From Blastococcus sp. CT_GayMR19 (GTDB lineage Bacteria > Actinomycetota > Actinomycetes > Mycobacteriales > Geodermatophilaceae), in the NCBI RefSeq assembly GCF_004570385.1, contig NZ_SPQL01000015.1:41331-105330 (forward strand): a stretch of DNA of 64,000 bases, read 5' to 3'. The notes beneath the pieces are model-generated. The model did not search any database. It was not told the origin of the DNA and saw only the letters and a program-made list of their open reading frames with translations. The position numbers and the translations under genes were made by a program. This document shows, piece after piece, positions 8,911 to 21,465 of the stretch (the first letter of the stretch is position 1; every line of letters starts with the position of its first letter).

Positions 8911-10635
8911 TCAGCCGCAGATGGCGCCCTGCGCCGCGGAGCCGACCAGCTTGGCGTACTTGGCGAGCACGCCGCGGGTGTACCGGGGGGCGGGCGGGGC
9001 CCAGCCCTCGGCCCGGCGGGCCAGGTCGGCCTCGTCGACCAGCAGGTCCAGCGTCCGGGCCGCGAGGTCGAGGCGGATCGGGTCGCCGTCCCGGACGAAC
9101 GCCATGGGGCCGCCGTCAGCGGCCTCCGGCGCCACGTGCCCGATGCACAGTCCCGTAGTGCCCCCGGAGAAGCGGCCGTCGGTCACCAGCAGGACGTCCT
9201 TGCCGAGCCCAGCGCCCTTGATCGCGCCGGTCACGGCCAGCATCTCGCGCATGCCCGGCCCACCCCGGGGGCCCTCGTACCGGATGACGACGACGTCACC
9301 GGGCTTGAGCGTCCCCTCGGTGAGGGCGTCCATCGCGCCCTGCTCCCCGTCGAAGACGCGGGCGGTGCCCTCGAAGACCTCCGCGTCGAAGCCCGCGGAC
9401 TTCACGACCGCGCCGTCGGGGGCCAGGGAGCCGCGCAGGATGGAGAGCCCGCCCGTCTTGTGGATCGGGTCGCTCATCGCGTGGATGATCGCGCCGTCGA
9501 CGTCCGGCGGGGCGATCTCGGCGAGGTTCTCGGCCATCGTCTTGCCCGTGACGGTGAGCGCGTCGCCGTGCAGCAGGCCCGCGTCGAGCAGCGCGCGCAG
9601 GACGACGGGGACGCCGCCGATCCGGTCGACGTCGGTCATCACGAAGCGGCCGAACGGCTTGACGTCGGCGAGATGCGGCGTGCGGTCGCCGATCCGGTTG
9701 AAGTCGTCGAGGGTCAGCTCGACCTCCGCCTCGTGCGCGATGGCCATGAGGTGCAGGACGGCGTTGGTCGAGCCGCCCAGTGCCATGCACACGGTGATCG
9801 CGTTCTCGAACGCCTTCTTGGTCATGATCTGGCGGGCGGTGATGCCCTTGCGGAGCAGGTTGACCACCGCCTCGCCGGAGGCGATCGCGACGGCGTCGCG
9901 ACGGCTGTCGACGGCCGGGGGCGCGGCGCTGCCGGGCAGCGCCATCCCCAGCGCCTCGGCGACGCTGGCCATCGTGTTGGCGGTGTACATGCCGCCGCAG
10001 GACCCCATGCCCGGGCAGGCGGCCTTCTCGATCGCGGTGAGCTCGTCGCGGGTGATCTTCCCGGCCGCGCATGCGCCGACGCCCTCGAAGACGTCGATCA
10101 GCGTGAGGTCCTTGTCGCCCAGCTTCCCGGGCAGCGTCGAGCCGGAGTAGACGAAGACGCTGGCCAGGTCCAGGCGCGCGGCGGCCATGAGCATGCCGGG
10201 CAGGGACTTGTCGCAGCCGGCCAGCAGCACCGAGCCGTCGAGCCGCTCGGCGAACATGACCGTCTCCACCGAGTCGGCGATGACCTCCCGGGAGACCAGC
10301 GAGGCGCGCATGCCCTCGTGGCCCATCGAGATGCCGTCGGAGACCGAAATGGTGCCGAACTCGAGCGGGTAGCCGCCGGCGGCGTGCACGCCCTCCTTGG
10401 CCCGCTTGGCCAGCCGGTCGAGGGAGAGGTTGCACGGGGTGATCTCGTTCCAGGACGAGGCGACGCCGATCTGCGGCTTCTCCCAGTCGTCGTCCCCCAT
10501 GCCGACGGCGCGCAGCATGGCGCGGGCCGGGGCCCTGGCGTCCCCGTCGGTCACCTCGCGGCTGCGGGGCTTCACATCGGGGGCTCCGGTGCCTGCGGTC
10601 GCACTGCCGGTCGGGCGTTCCTCCACCGTGGTCAC
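8911..10635 (-). CDS. ilvD: Dihydroxy-acid dehydratase
   Basis: IlvD removes water from 2,3-dihydroxyisovalerate and its homologue, the third common step of branched-chain amino acid synthesis. The 574-residue length fits. The Fe-S cluster cysteines lie in [17 protein letters not shown] and [14 protein letters not shown]. The C-terminal [10 protein letters not shown] motif is present. The GTG at 10633-10635 has no ribosome site but has TAGCAT 8 nt upstream, so the mRNA is probably leaderless. It is not in the ilvBHC transcript: the GGDEF/EAL gene and the attenuator lie between. It is divergent from an XRE regulator. Confidence 0.97.
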   Translation of the reverse strand: MTTVEERPTGSATAGTGAPDVKPRSREVTDGDARAPARAMLRAVGMGDDDWEKPQIGVASSWNEITPCNLSLDRLAKRAKEGVHAAGGYPLEFGTISVSDGISMGHEGMRASLVSREVIADSVETVMFAERLDGSVLLAGCDKSLPGMLMAAARLDLASVFVYSGSTLPGKLGDKDLTLIDVFEGVGACAAGKITRDELTAIEKAACPGMGSCGGMYTANTMASVAEALGMALPGSAAPPAVDSRRDAVAIASGEAVVNLLRKGITARQIMTKKAFENAITVCMALGGSTNAVLHLMAIAHEAEVELTLDDFNRIGDRTPHLADVKPFGRFVMTDVDRIGGVPVVLRALLDAGLLHGDALTVTGKTMAENLAEIAPPDVDGAIIHAMSDPIHKTGGLSILRGSLAPDGAVVKSAGFDAEVFEGTARVFDGEQGAMDALTEGTLKPGDVVVIRYEGPRGGPGMREMLAVTGAIKGAGLGKDVLLVTDGRFSGGTTGLCIGHVAPEAADGGPMAFVRDGDPIRLDLAARTLDLLVDEADLARRAEGWAPPAPRYTRGVLAKYAKLVGSAAQGAICG

Positions 10636-10643
10636 GAGCAGCG

Positions 10644-10649
10644 ATGCTA
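10644..10649 (-). promoter_or_regulatory. -10 box of ilvD, leaderless type
   Basis: TAGCAT on the minus strand lies 8 nt from the ilvD GTG with no Shine-Dalgarno sequence between them. Confidence 0.5.
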
Positions 10650-10676
10650 GGCCCGTTCGCGGCGATCTCCGAGAGG

Positions 10677-10703
10677 GGTGGTGATACTAGTACCGGCACC
10701 ACC
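10677..10703. promoter_or_regulatory. Palindromic operator candidate before the XRE regulator
   Basis: GGTGGTG (10677-10683) and CACCACC (10697-10703) are exact inverted arms. The spacer contains the palindrome ACTAGT and the regulator's likely -10 region. The site is 16 nt before the regulator ATG and about 30 nt beyond the ilvD -10, so autoregulation is the simplest reading. Confidence 0.55.
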
Positions 10704-10718
10704 ACAGAGCGGAGCACG

Positions 10719-11537
10719 ATGACCGCCACCGCCCGCCGCGAGCTCGCCGAGTTCCTCGGCTCCCGGCGCCGCCAGCTGGACCCCCGGACCCTCGGCCTGC
10801 CGGCCGGCGGGAACCGCCGGACGCCGGGGCTCCGCCGGGAGGAGGTCGCGCTCCTCGCCGGGGTGAGCCACACCTGGTACACGTGGCTCGAGCAGGGCCG
10901 TGACATCCGCCCGTCGCGTTCGGTGATCGACGCCGTGGCCCGGACCCTGACCCTCTCCCCGGCCGAGCACGAGTACGTGCTGCAGCTGTCCGGCCACGCC
11001 GGGGCCCGGCCGGCCGGGGCCGCCGACGCCATGCCCGGCCACGTGCAGCGGCTGCTGGACGCCCTGGGCCCCTCCCCCGCCTACGCGATCACCGCGAGCT
11101 GGTCCATCGTGGGCTGGAACCAGGCCTACGAGCACCTCTACCCGGGCGTGGCCGCGGTGCCGGCCGCTGACCGGAACCTGCTGTGGCTGGTCTTCACCGA
11201 CCCCGACGTCCGCTCGTTGCTGGACGACTGGACCACCGACAGCCGGCGGTTCCTCACCCAGTTCCGCGCCGAGGTCGGTCCGCGCCTGGCCGACCGCCGG
11301 GTCGTGGACCTGGTGACCCGCCTCCAGGCGGCCAGCCCGCACTTCCGGGAGGGATGGGCCAGTCACGACGTCGACCGGTTCAGCTCGGGCGAGCGGCGCT
11401 TCCGTCATCCCGTGGTCGGCGAGCTCGTGCTGGAGCACCACCAGCTGACGCCGGCCGACGCCCCCGGACTGCACCTCGTCGTCTACACCGCCGCCGGGAG
11501 CGAGACAGCCGCCAGGCTGTCGCGGCTGGCGGCCTGA
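10719..11537 (+). CDS. XRE-family regulator with MmyB-like ligand-binding domain
   Basis: This 272-residue protein starts with a helix-turn-helix domain (residues about 8-85; RRTPGLRREEVALLAGVSHTW is the characteristic stretch, with the arginine-rich GLRREEVA motif). A MmyB-like PAS-type sensor domain follows (about 105-265; SWNQAYEHLYPG-like region near residue 130 and an HPVVGEL motif near 230). Family members repress or activate an adjacent gene in response to a small hydrophobic ligand. Here no dehydrogenase gene is divergent. The divergent gene is ilvD, and the likely target is its own promoter. The ATG has GGAG 5 nt upstream. Its stop lies inside the loop of a terminator hairpin. Confidence 0.92.
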   Translation: MTATARRELAEFLGSRRRQLDPRTLGLPAGGNRRTPGLRREEVALLAGVSHTWYTWLEQGRDIRPSRSVIDAVARTLTLSPAEHEYVLQLSGHAGARPAGAADAMPGHVQRLLDALGPSPAYAITASWSIVGWNQAYEHLYPGVAAVPAADRNLLWLVFTDPDVRSLLDDWTTDSRRFLTQFRAEVGPRLADRRVVDLVTRLQAASPHFREGWASHDVDRFSSGERRFRHPVVGELVLEHHQLTPADAPGLHLVVYTAAGSETAARLSRLAA

Positions 11538-11550
11538 CCCGCCGGCCGCC
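11528..11550. terminator. Stop-in-loop hairpin between convergent genes
   Basis: GGCGGCC (11528-11534) and GGCCGCC (11544-11550) pair. The regulator's TGA (11535-11537) sits in the loop, and the right arm ends one base before the convergent dehydrogenase stop codon at 11551. It serves both strands. Confidence 0.6.
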
Positions 11551-12498
11551 TCAGTAGCGGTCGACCACGTTCGCCAGCGGCTCACCCGCCAGGACGCGGG
11601 CGATCTGCTCGACGGCGGCGGCGGTGGCGCGGGCGGGCGTCTGCGGCACCTCACCCCCCACGTGCGGGGTGATGAGCACCCCGGGGGCCGACCACAGCGG
11701 GTGCCCCTCGGGCAGCGGCTCCGGGTCGGTGACGTCGAGGGCGGCGCGCAGCCGGCCGGCGGTCAGCTCCGCCAGCAGCGCGTCGGTGTCGACGACCACC
11801 CCGCGGGCCGCGTTGACCAGCAGCGCGCCGTCGGGCATCGCAGCCAGGAACTCGGCGTCGACCATGCCCCTGGTCTCCGGGGTGACCGGGACGATGAGGA
11901 TGACGACGTCGGCCTGCGGCAGCAGCTGCGGGAGGTCCGCCGTCGCGCGGACACCCTCCCGCGCGGTGCGCGCCACATAGGTCAGCTCGACGTCGAAGCC
12001 GGCCAGCATGCGCCCGATGGTCGCGCCGATGTCGCCCGCACCGACGATCAGGACCCGGGCACCGACCAGGGACGACTGCGTCGTGAACGACCACCGGCCG
12101 GCGACCTGCTCGCGCACGAAGAAGGGGATCCCGCGCTGTGCGGCGAGGGTGGCCGCCATGGCCCACTCCGCTGTGGCCGGGGTGTGCGCGCCCCGGGCGT
12201 TGCAGAGGACGACCCCCTCGGGCAGCCGCCCGAGGAACCTCTCCGCCCCCGCGGTGAGCAGCTGGACCAGCTTCAGCTCCGGCAGCGCCGCCAGGAACCC
12301 GTTGTCGGGGACGCCCGGGGAGCCGTTCCGCGGGACCCAGACCTGGGCCCGGGTCGCCTCCCCCTCGGGAGCGCCCGCCTGAGGGTCGAGCGGGTAGGTC
12401 CGTACCCGGGGGGAGAGGTCCTCCAGCGCGGCGCCGACCGCCGGGTCGGGGACCAGCACGTGCAGGGTCTCGTCCGGTTCCAGGAGCAGTCGTGGCAC
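11551..12498 (-). CDS. D-isomer 2-hydroxyacid dehydrogenase (NAD-dependent)
   Basis: This 315-residue protein belongs to the D-2-hydroxyacid dehydrogenase family. The cofactor motif GAGDIGATIG starts near residue 145. The catalytic triad is present as Arg in VNAARGVV, Glu in DVTDPEPLPEGH and His in TPHVGGE. It lacks ACT or other regulatory domains. Such proteins reduce 2-oxoacids such as glyoxylate, hydroxypyruvate or phenylpyruvate; the substrate cannot be read here. The GTG at 12496-12498 is preferred because TAGGTT lies 7 nt upstream (leaderless). A GTG two codons earlier is too close to the -10 box. Confidence 0.9.
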   Translation of the reverse strand: MPRLLLEPDETLHVLVPDPAVGAALEDLSPRVRTYPLDPQAGAPEGEATRAQVWVPRNGSPGVPDNGFLAALPELKLVQLLTAGAERFLGRLPEGVVLCNARGAHTPATAEWAMAATLAAQRGIPFFVREQVAGRWSFTTQSSLVGARVLIVGAGDIGATIGRMLAGFDVELTYVARTAREGVRATADLPQLLPQADVVILIVPVTPETRGMVDAEFLAAMPDGALLVNAARGVVVDTDALLAELTAGRLRAALDVTDPEPLPEGHPLWSAPGVLITPHVGGEVPQTPARATAAAVEQIARVLAGEPLANVVDRY

Positions 12499-12505
12499 AG
12501 GCACC

Positions 12506-12552
12506 AACCTAGGGGTCGGCCCGGCCGCCCTGCCGCCCGCCGCACGTACCCT
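12506..12552. promoter_or_regulatory. Divergent leaderless promoter pair
   Basis: TAGGTT on the minus strand (12506-12511) and TACCCT on the plus strand (12547-12552) each lie 7 nt before a GTG. The two start codons are only 61 nt apart, so the polymerase footprints overlap and the two genes may compete or be coregulated. Confidence 0.55.
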
Positions 12553-12559
12553 GAGCCCG

Positions 12560-13699
12560 GTGAGGCGCAGAGCGGGCGGACGGGAGTCCCGGCTCCTCGC
12601 CGCTCTGGTCACCGGCCTGGTGCTGGCCGGCTGCGGCACCGACGGCTACGTCCCCTCCGGCCCGTTCCGGCCGCTGCCCGAGGGCGCCCCGCCGGAGGTC
12701 GGACCGCCGTCGTCGGCGGCCCCCGCACCGTTGCCGGGCGATCCCGCCGAGCCCGGGTCGGGCGAGGAGGCGGGCGACCCCAACGTCATGGCGTCCGGGC
12801 TGGCCGTGCCCACGGGCCTCGTGGTCCTCCCCGACGGCAGCGCGGTCGTCGGCGAGCGGGACACCGGGCGGCTGCTGCAGGTCTTCCCCGACCGGTCACC
12901 GGCCCGCGTGCTGATGACCCTGCCGGGGATCGACACCGCCGGCGACGGCGGACTGCTCGGACTGGCCCTCTCCCCCACGCACCTCGAGGACGGGCTGTTC
13001 TACGCCTACGTCTCCACGGCGACCGACAACCGGGTGGTCCGCTTCCCGATGGGCGGCACGCCGAACCCGGTGCTGACCGGCATCCCCCGCGGCGAGGTGC
13101 ACAACGGCGGCGGCCTGATCTTCTCGGCCGACGGCAGCCTGTTCGTCGGCACCGGGGACACCGGCGACCCGGCGCTGGCCCGCGACCCGCTGTCCCTGGC
13201 CGGCAAGGTGCTGCAGATCGATGTCTTCGGCGCCCCGGTCGGGGTCGGCCCGGTGTACAGCCGTGGGCACCGGAACGTCACAGCGCTGTGCGCCGGGGGC
13301 ACGGACACCCTCTACGCGACCGACGACTCGCCCGACGAGCTCAATGCCGTCCTCGAGGGTGCGGACGTCGCCTCGCGCGCGTCCCGCCCGGCGGTCTCGA
13401 TCCTGGACGCGGAAGGCGGCCTGGGCGGCTGCACGGCCGCCGGCCGGTTCGTCTTCCTGGGCGCCCTCGACGGCCAGCGCATCCACGCGGTGACCCTGGA
13501 CGAGGCCGGCACGTCCATCGGGGACCCCGAGGAGGTGCTGGGCGGGCAGTACGGCCGGCTGCGGACCGTCGTGATCGATGCCCAGGGCGGGCTGTGGGTC
13601 ACCACGTCCAACCGTGACGGGATCGGCACCCCCGCCGAGGACGACGACAAGGTCCTGCGCATCCTGCCGCCGTCCACCGCGGGCGACTCGCCCTTGTAG
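12560..13699 (+). CDS. PQQ-type sugar dehydrogenase (HHIP/YliI-like) lipoprotein
   Basis: This 379-residue protein has a lipoprotein signal (LVTGLVLAGCG, lipid-modified Cys near residue 25). A Pro/Ala/Gly linker (about 30-75) and a six-bladed propeller of the soluble glucose/sorbosone dehydrogenase fold follow. Family motifs are seen: GDGGLLGLALSP, VHNGGGLIF with the base His, GTGDTGDP, GKVLQID, and YSRGHRN with the active-site Arg. Relatives oxidise aldose sugars using PQQ; no PQQ biosynthesis gene is in the window. It is anchored outside the membrane. The GTG start has TACCCT 7 nt upstream, so it is probably leaderless. Confidence 0.9.
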   Translation: MRRRAGGRESRLLAALVTGLVLAGCGTDGYVPSGPFRPLPEGAPPEVGPPSSAAPAPLPGDPAEPGSGEEAGDPNVMASGLAVPTGLVVLPDGSAVVGERDTGRLLQVFPDRSPARVLMTLPGIDTAGDGGLLGLALSPTHLEDGLFYAYVSTATDNRVVRFPMGGTPNPVLTGIPRGEVHNGGGLIFSADGSLFVGTGDTGDPALARDPLSLAGKVLQIDVFGAPVGVGPVYSRGHRNVTALCAGGTDTLYATDDSPDELNAVLEGADVASRASRPAVSILDAEGGLGGCTAAGRFVFLGALDGQRIHAVTLDEAGTSIGDPEEVLGGQYGRLRTVVIDAQGGLWVTTSNRDGIGTPAEDDDKVLRILPPSTAGDSPL

Positions 13700-13705
13700 T
13701 GCAGG

Positions 13706-13747
13706 GTCATGCCGAGTGGGGCCCGGGGGGTCCCGCGCAGGCATGAC
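13706..13747. other. Weak inverted repeat after the sugar dehydrogenase
   Basis: GTCATGCC and GGCATGAC pair over a 26-nt GC-rich loop, 7 nt after the dehydrogenase stop. It may act as a weak terminator. Confidence 0.35.
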
Positions 13748-13788
13748 GAAGCGGCTCAGCTCACCGGGGGACGGCACCCGGCCGCGGT

Positions 13789-13805
13789 GCGGTCCGGAGG
13801 ACCGC
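13789..13805 (-). terminator. Terminator of the gatCAB operon
   Basis: GCGGTCC and GGACCGC pair with a 3-nt loop, ending 3 nt after the gatB stop on the minus strand. There is no U-run. Confidence 0.55.
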
Positions 13806-13807
13806 GA

Positions 13808-15304
13808 TCAGCAGAGCCTTTCCTCGAGCATGCGCTTGACGGTGGCCGCGTCCGCCTTGCCGCGGGTGGTCTTCATGACCGCGCCGACCAGCGCGCCGAT
13901 CGCCTGCACCTTGCCGCCGCGCACCTTCTCGGCGACGTCCGGGTTCCCCTCGATCGCGGCGTCCACGGCGGTGACGAGCTCGTCGGACTCGCCCAGGACG
14001 GCCAGGCCGCGGCTCTCCACCACCTGCGCCGGACCGCCCTCACCGGCCAGGACGCCGTCGAGTGCCTGGCGGGCCAGCTGGTCGTTGATCGTCCCCGCGG
14101 ACACCAGACCGACCAGCTCGGCCACCTGCGCCGGGGTCACCGCCAGCTCGGCCAGCTCCACCCCCGCGTCGTTCGCCCGCCGGGCGAGCTCGCCGAGCCA
14201 CCACTTGCGGGCGTCGGCCGGCGAGGCGCCGGCCGCCACGGTGTCGCCGACGAGCCCCACTGCTCCGGCGTTGACCAGCCAGGCCATCTCCGTCGGGGCG
14301 ATCCCCCACTCCTCCGAGAGCCGGGCACGGCGGGCGGCGGGCAGCTCGGGGAGGTCGGCGAGCAGCTTGCCGACCCACTCCTCGTCCGGGGCCACCGGCA
14401 CGAGGTCGGGCTCGGGGAAGTACCGGTAGTCGGTCGCCTCCTCCTTGCTCCGGCCGGGTGACGTGGTCCCGGTGTCCTCGTGGAAGTGCCGGGTCTCCTG
14501 CAGGATCCGGACGTCCCCGTCGAGGAGGGCGGCCTGGCGGCGCATCTCGAAGCGGACGGCGCGCTCCACGGACCGCAGGGAGTTCACGTTCTTGGTCTCG
14601 GTCCGGGTGCCCCACTCGAGGCTGCCGATCGGCGCCAGCGAGGTGTTCACGTCGCAGCGCAGGTTGCCCTGCTCCATGCGCACCTCGGAGACGCCGAGTG
14701 CCAGCAGGATCTCGCGCAGCTCGGTGACGTAGGCCTTGGCCACCTCGGGCGCCTTGGCGCCGGCACCGGGGATCGGCCGGGTGACGATCTCGACCAGCGG
14801 GATGCCGGCGCGGTTGTAGTCGATGAGCGAGTGGTCGGCCCCGTGGATGCGCCCGGTGGCGCCACCGACGTGCAGGTTCTTGCCGGTGTCCTCCTCCAGG
14901 TGCACCCGCTCGATCTCCACGCGGTAGGTCTCGCCGTCGACCTCGACGTCCAGGTGGCCGGCCGTGCACAGGGGCTCGTCGTACTGCGTGGTCTGGAAGC
15001 CCTTGGGGATGTCCGGGTAGAAGTAGTTCTTCCGGGCGAAGCGGCACCACGTGGCGATCCGGCAGCCCAGCGCGAGCCCGATGCGGATGGTCGACTCGAT
15101 GGCGGCGGCGTTGGCCACGGGCAGCGAGCCGGGCAGGCCCAGGCAGACGGGGCAGGTCTGGGTGTTGGGCTCCCCGCCGAAGGTCGTGGAGCAGCCGCAG
15201 AACATCTTCGACGCCGTGCCGAGCTCGACGTGGGTCTCCAGCCCGATCACCGGCTCGTAGCGGGTGAGGACCTCGTCGAAGTCGACGAGTCGGTCGGTGC
15301 TCAC
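13808..15304 (-). CDS. gatB: Asp-tRNA(Asn)/Glu-tRNA(Gln) amidotransferase subunit B
   Basis: GatB binds mischarged Glu-tRNA(Gln) or Asp-tRNA(Asn) and activates the acyl group with ATP before amidation. It has 498 residues. The cradle domain carries the family signature ([13 protein letters not shown] at about 16-28; zinc-type cysteines in FCGCS and [28 protein letters not shown] in shorter pieces). A helical and YqeY-like tail (about 345-498) binds tRNA. The GTG overlaps the upstream 58-aa ORF by 4 nt and has AGGAGG upstream. The presence of gatCAB means that Gln- and/or Asn-tRNA is made indirectly. Confidence 0.98.
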   Translation of the reverse strand: MSTDRLVDFDEVLTRYEPVIGLETHVELGTASKMFCGCSTTFGGEPNTQTCPVCLGLPGSLPVANAAAIESTIRIGLALGCRIATWCRFARKNYFYPDIPKGFQTTQYDEPLCTAGHLDVEVDGETYRVEIERVHLEEDTGKNLHVGGATGRIHGADHSLIDYNRAGIPLVEIVTRPIPGAGAKAPEVAKAYVTELREILLALGVSEVRMEQGNLRCDVNTSLAPIGSLEWGTRTETKNVNSLRSVERAVRFEMRRQAALLDGDVRILQETRHFHEDTGTTSPGRSKEEATDYRYFPEPDLVPVAPDEEWVGKLLADLPELPAARRARLSEEWGIAPTEMAWLVNAGAVGLVGDTVAAGASPADARKWWLGELARRANDAGVELAELAVTPAQVAELVGLVSAGTINDQLARQALDGVLAGEGGPAQVVESRGLAVLGESDELVTAVDAAIEGNPDVAEKVRGGKVQAIGALVGAVMKTTRGKADAATVKRMLEERLC

Positions 15305-15477
15305 GGGGTGTCCTCCTTGGACGCGGTCCGGCCGGTCAGCACGGCGCCCAGGCCGGTGAGCACGCCCAGGACGACGAAGACGGCGAAGACCGCGCGACCG
15401 GTGACCAGCCAGCCGACGAGGCCGGCCACGATGACGAACGCGGTGAGGGCCCAGGCTGCCTTGAGCGCCCCGTTCAC
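15301..15477 (-). CDS. 58-residue two-helix membrane protein inside the gat operon
   Basis: The protein is [14 protein letters not shown]... to ...TASKEDTP. It has two transmembrane helices (about 8-27 and 29-47) and a short charged C-terminus. Its GTG overlaps the gatA TGA by 4 nt (GTGA), and its TGA overlaps the gatB GTG by 4 nt, so translation of all four genes can be coupled. I do not recognise a family. The architecture argues for a real gene: frame, hydrophobicity and both junctions fit exactly. A membrane role next to a soluble amidotransferase is unexplained. Confidence 0.8.
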   Translation of the reverse strand: MNGALKAAWALTAFVIVAGLVGWLVTGRAVFAVFVVLGVLTGLGAVLTGRTASKEDTP

Positions 15478-17009
15478 GCGGCGCCCTCCGGCGTTGCGGC
15501 GCGGCGGCTCAGCTGGTCGAGGAACCGGTGCCCGCGGGCGTCGTCCTGGGCCGCCTCGAGCGCCGCGGCCACCTGGTAGCAGCGGTCGTCGGCCAGCGCC
15601 GGGGCCATGATCTGCAGGCCCACGGGCAGCCCCTCGGACAGCCCGCACGGCACCGAGATGGCCGGGAGGCCCGCCAGGCTGGCGGGCAGCGTGCAGAGGT
15701 CGGCCGCATACATCGCGAGCGGGTCGCCGGTGCGCGCGCCGAGGGGGAAGGCGACGGTCGGCGTCGTGGGGCTGACCAGCACGTCCACGTCCGCGAACGC
15801 GGCCGAGAAGTCGCGGCTGATCAGGGTGCGGACCTTCTGCGCCTGCCCGTAGTAGGCCTCGTAGTAGCCGCTGGAGAGCGCGTACGTGCCGAGGATGATC
15901 CGGCGCTTGACCTCCGCCCCGAAGCCCTGCTCCCGGGTGAGGGCCATGACCTCGTCGAGGTCGCGCGAGCCGTCGTCGCCGACGCGGAGCCCGTACCGGA
16001 CGCCGTCGAACCGGGCGAGATTCGACGACGCCTCGCTGGGCGCGATCAGGTAGTAGGCCGCCAGCGCGAGGTCGAAGGCGGGGCAGGACACCACGCGGAC
16101 CTCGGCGCCCATGCCCTCGAGGAGGGCGGTGGCCTCGGCGACGCGAGACAGCACGCCGTCCTCGTAGCCGTCGGTGTGGCCCTCCCCGCCGAGCTCGCGG
16201 ACGACGCCGACCCGGATGCCCGACAGGTCGCCGGCGGCGCCGCGGCGGGCGCACTCGGCCAGCACCGGCACCGGCGCGTCGATGCTCGTGGAGTCCAGCG
16301 CGTCGTGCCCGCCGATCGCCTCGTGCAGCAGGGCGGCGTCCAGCACGGTGCGGGCCATGGGACCGGCCTGGTCCAGGCTGGAGGAGAAGGCGATGAGGCC
16401 GTAGCGGGACACCGACCCGTAGGTGGGCTTGTGCCCGACCAGGCCGGTCAGTGCCGCCGGCTGGCGGATGGAGCCCCCGGTGTCGGTGCCGATCGCCCAC
16501 GGGGCGAGGCCGGCGGCGACCGCCGCCGACGAGCCGCCGGAGGACCCACCCGGGATGCGGTCGGGGTCCCACGGGTTGCGGGTGATCCGGTAGGCGGAGT
16601 TCTCGGTGGAGGAGCCCATCGCGAACTCGTCCATGTTGGTCTTGCCGAGCAGCACGGTGCCGGCGGCCTTCAGCCGCGCGGCGACGGTCGCGTCGTAGGG
16701 CGGCCGCCAGCCCTCGAGGATCCTCGACCCGCTGGTCGTGGGCACGCCCTCGGTGACGACGACGTCCTTGAGTGCGACGGGGACGCCGTTCAGGCCCGTG
16801 CCGCGGGTGCCGGCGGCGTCGATCGCGTCGGCCACGGCCACGGCGGCCTCTGGGTCGACGTGCAGGTAGGCGCCCAGCTCGCCGTCGGCCGACGCGATGC
16901 GGTCGAGGTAGGCCTGGGTGATGTCGACCGCGGTCGCGCCGTCGGCCAGTGCCGCCTGGATCTGGTCGACGGTCATGGACGTCACGTCGGTGCTCACGGG
17001 GATGCTCAC
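15474..17009 (-). CDS. gatA: Asp-tRNA(Asn)/Glu-tRNA(Gln) amidotransferase subunit A
   Basis: GatA is the glutaminase that releases ammonia from glutamine and channels it to GatB. Its 511 residues form an amidase-signature fold. The Ser-cisSer-Lys triad is visible as Lys in VALKDVV (about 80), cis-Ser in GGSSGGSS and the nucleophile in TGGSIRQPA (about 180). The GTG start overlaps the gatC stop by 4 nt and follows a strong GGGGGAGGAGG site. It is coupled by overlap to the small membrane protein downstream. Confidence 0.98.
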   Translation of the reverse strand: MSIPVSTDVTSMTVDQIQAALADGATAVDITQAYLDRIASADGELGAYLHVDPEAAVAVADAIDAAGTRGTGLNGVPVALKDVVVTEGVPTTSGSRILEGWRPPYDATVAARLKAAGTVLLGKTNMDEFAMGSSTENSAYRITRNPWDPDRIPGGSSGGSSAAVAAGLAPWAIGTDTGGSIRQPAALTGLVGHKPTYGSVSRYGLIAFSSSLDQAGPMARTVLDAALLHEAIGGHDALDSTSIDAPVPVLAECARRGAAGDLSGIRVGVVRELGGEGHTDGYEDGVLSRVAEATALLEGMGAEVRVVSCPAFDLALAAYYLIAPSEASSNLARFDGVRYGLRVGDDGSRDLDEVMALTREQGFGAEVKRRIILGTYALSSGYYEAYYGQAQKVRTLISRDFSAAFADVDVLVSPTTPTVAFPLGARTGDPLAMYAADLCTLPASLAGLPAISVPCGLSEGLPVGLQIMAPALADDRCYQVAAALEAAQDDARGHRFLDQLSRRAATPEGAA

Positions 17010-17323
17010 GCCTCCTCCCCCAGGATGCGCGGCACGCGGATGCGGTCGTCCTCCGCGGCCGGCGCCCCGGCCAGGACGACCTCGCGGGGCAGGCTGGGCC
17101 GGGCCACGTCAGGGCGCATGACGTTGGTCATGGGGACGGCGTGCGTGGTCGGCGGCACGTCCTCGACATCGGCCTGGCCGACGTGGGCCACCGCGTCGAG
17201 CACGGCCTCGAGCTGGCCCGCGAACAGGTCGAGCTCCTCGTCGGTCACGGCCAGGCGGGCCAGGCGCGCGAGGTGCGCGATGTCCTGCCGGGACAGCGGG
17301 TCCTTCCGGGACGGCGTGCTCAT
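17006..17323 (-). CDS. gatC: Asp-tRNA(Asn)/Glu-tRNA(Gln) amidotransferase subunit C
   Basis: GatC wraps around GatA and stabilises the GatAB complex. The 105-residue length is normal. The N-terminal helix pattern [21 protein letters not shown] and the C-terminal segment with LRPD-like [13 protein letters not shown] are diagnostic. It is first in the operon; the ATG at 17321-17323 has only a weak GGAG about 12 nt upstream. A -10 box TAGAGT lies about 70 nt upstream. Confidence 0.95.
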   Translation of the reverse strand: MSTPSRKDPLSRQDIAHLARLARLAVTDEELDLFAGQLEAVLDAVAHVGQADVEDVPPTTHAVPMTNVMRPDVARPSLPREVVLAGAPAAEDDRIRVPRILGEEA

Positions 17324-17391
17324 GCTGGGACGGGACTCCACTTCGGCGGTGCTCGTCGGCGCGCGTTCTGGCGCCGGGATGCGACCGGGCC

Positions 17392-17397
17392 ACTCTA
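17392..17397 (-). promoter_or_regulatory. Candidate -10 box of the gat operon
   Basis: TAGAGT on the minus strand would start a transcript about 60 nt before gatC. The divergent 17324-17548 gap also holds the promoter of the ACT protein, with a possible -35 TTGACC at 17458-17463; no clear -10 is seen for it. Confidence 0.4.
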
Positions 17398-17548
17398 CGT
17401 GGGGCCGAGGGCACGCCTCCGGCCGTGGAGGGACGTGGAGATCACCGCGGGTACCGGTTGACCGCGGGTGGCCCGCGTGCGGGAAGCTGGTCCGCGAACG
17501 CGATCGACGGAGATCGGCCCGCACCCGAGGACGACCCCCGGAGGAACC

Positions 17549-18214
17549 GTGTCCTATCTCCTGCGACTCGTCGTGCCCGACCGGCCCGGAACCCTGGGCG
17601 CGGTGGCCACCGCGCTGGGCGAGGCGGGGATCGACATCGTGTCCCTCGACGTCTTGGAGCGCACCGGCGGGTTCGCGGTGGACGACGTCGTGGTCGAGCT
17701 CCCCCGTGACCGGCTGCCCGACTCGCTCATCACCGCCGCCCAGGCCGTGCCCGGGGTGACCGTCGAGTCGCTGCGGCCCTTCGCCGGCCCGCTCGACACC
17801 CACCGGGAGCTGGAGCTCCTCGATGCCCTCGCACGGGCCGACGAGACGACGGCGGTGAAGCTGCTGGCCGCCGAGCTGCCACGGGTCTTCCACGGCAGCT
17901 GGTCGGTGGTCCTGGAAGCGGACGACGACAGCTGGCACGTGACCGCCGCCTCCGACGCGGCGCCCGCCTTCGAGGGGCTGACCCTGCCGTGGATGCCGCT
18001 GCGCGCGCCCCGGCTGCTGCCCAGCGAGGACGCCTGGCTGCCGGAGCGCTGGCAGGACATGGCCATCGAGATGATGGCGGCGCCCTACGGCGGACCGGGC
18101 TGCGCCGTGGTGCTCGGCCGCTCGGGAGGCCCGGCCTTCCGGCGATCGGAGCTCCTGCGCCTGGCGCACCTCGCCGGCATCGCGTCCACCGTGGTGGTCC
18201 TCCCGCCGGCCTGA
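17549..18214 (+). CDS. ACT-domain protein of unknown role
   Basis: This 221-residue protein has an N-terminal ACT domain (residues 1-75; LRLVVPDRPGTLGAVATALGEAGID shown here in part, with the PDRPGTLG ligand loop). The C-terminal region (about 90-221) has no recognised signature but is similar in style to GNAT/GAF-like sensor folds. ACT domains bind amino acids. The gene is divergent from gatC and convergent with ligA, so context gives no firm pathway. The GTG start is supported by GGAGGAA 4-5 nt upstream. Its TGA forms the loop of a terminator hairpin. Confidence 0.85.
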   Translation: MSYLLRLVVPDRPGTLGAVATALGEAGIDIVSLDVLERTGGFAVDDVVVELPRDRLPDSLITAAQAVPGVTVESLRPFAGPLDTHRELELLDALARADETTAVKLLAAELPRVFHGSWSVVLEADDDSWHVTAASDAAPAFEGLTLPWMPLRAPRLLPSEDAWLPERWQDMAIEMMAAPYGGPGCAVVLGRSGGPAFRRSELLRLAHLAGIASTVVVLPPA

Positions 18215-18221
18215 GGCCGGC
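18205..18221. terminator. Stop-in-loop hairpin between ACT gene and ligA
   Basis: GCCGGCC (18205-18211) and GGCCGGC (18215-18221) pair exactly. The 3-nt loop is the TGA stop of the ACT gene, and the next base begins the ligA stop on the other strand. Confidence 0.65.
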
Positions 18222-21451
<3,230 letters not shown>

Positions 21452-21458
21452 GAACGGG

Positions 21459-21464
21459 ACGGTA
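21459..21464 (-). promoter_or_regulatory. -10 box of the MetE-like gene, leaderless type
   Basis: TACCGT on the minus strand lies 7 nt before the GTG, in the gap just after the upstream stop codon (21466). Confidence 0.45.
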
Positions 21465-21465
21465 G

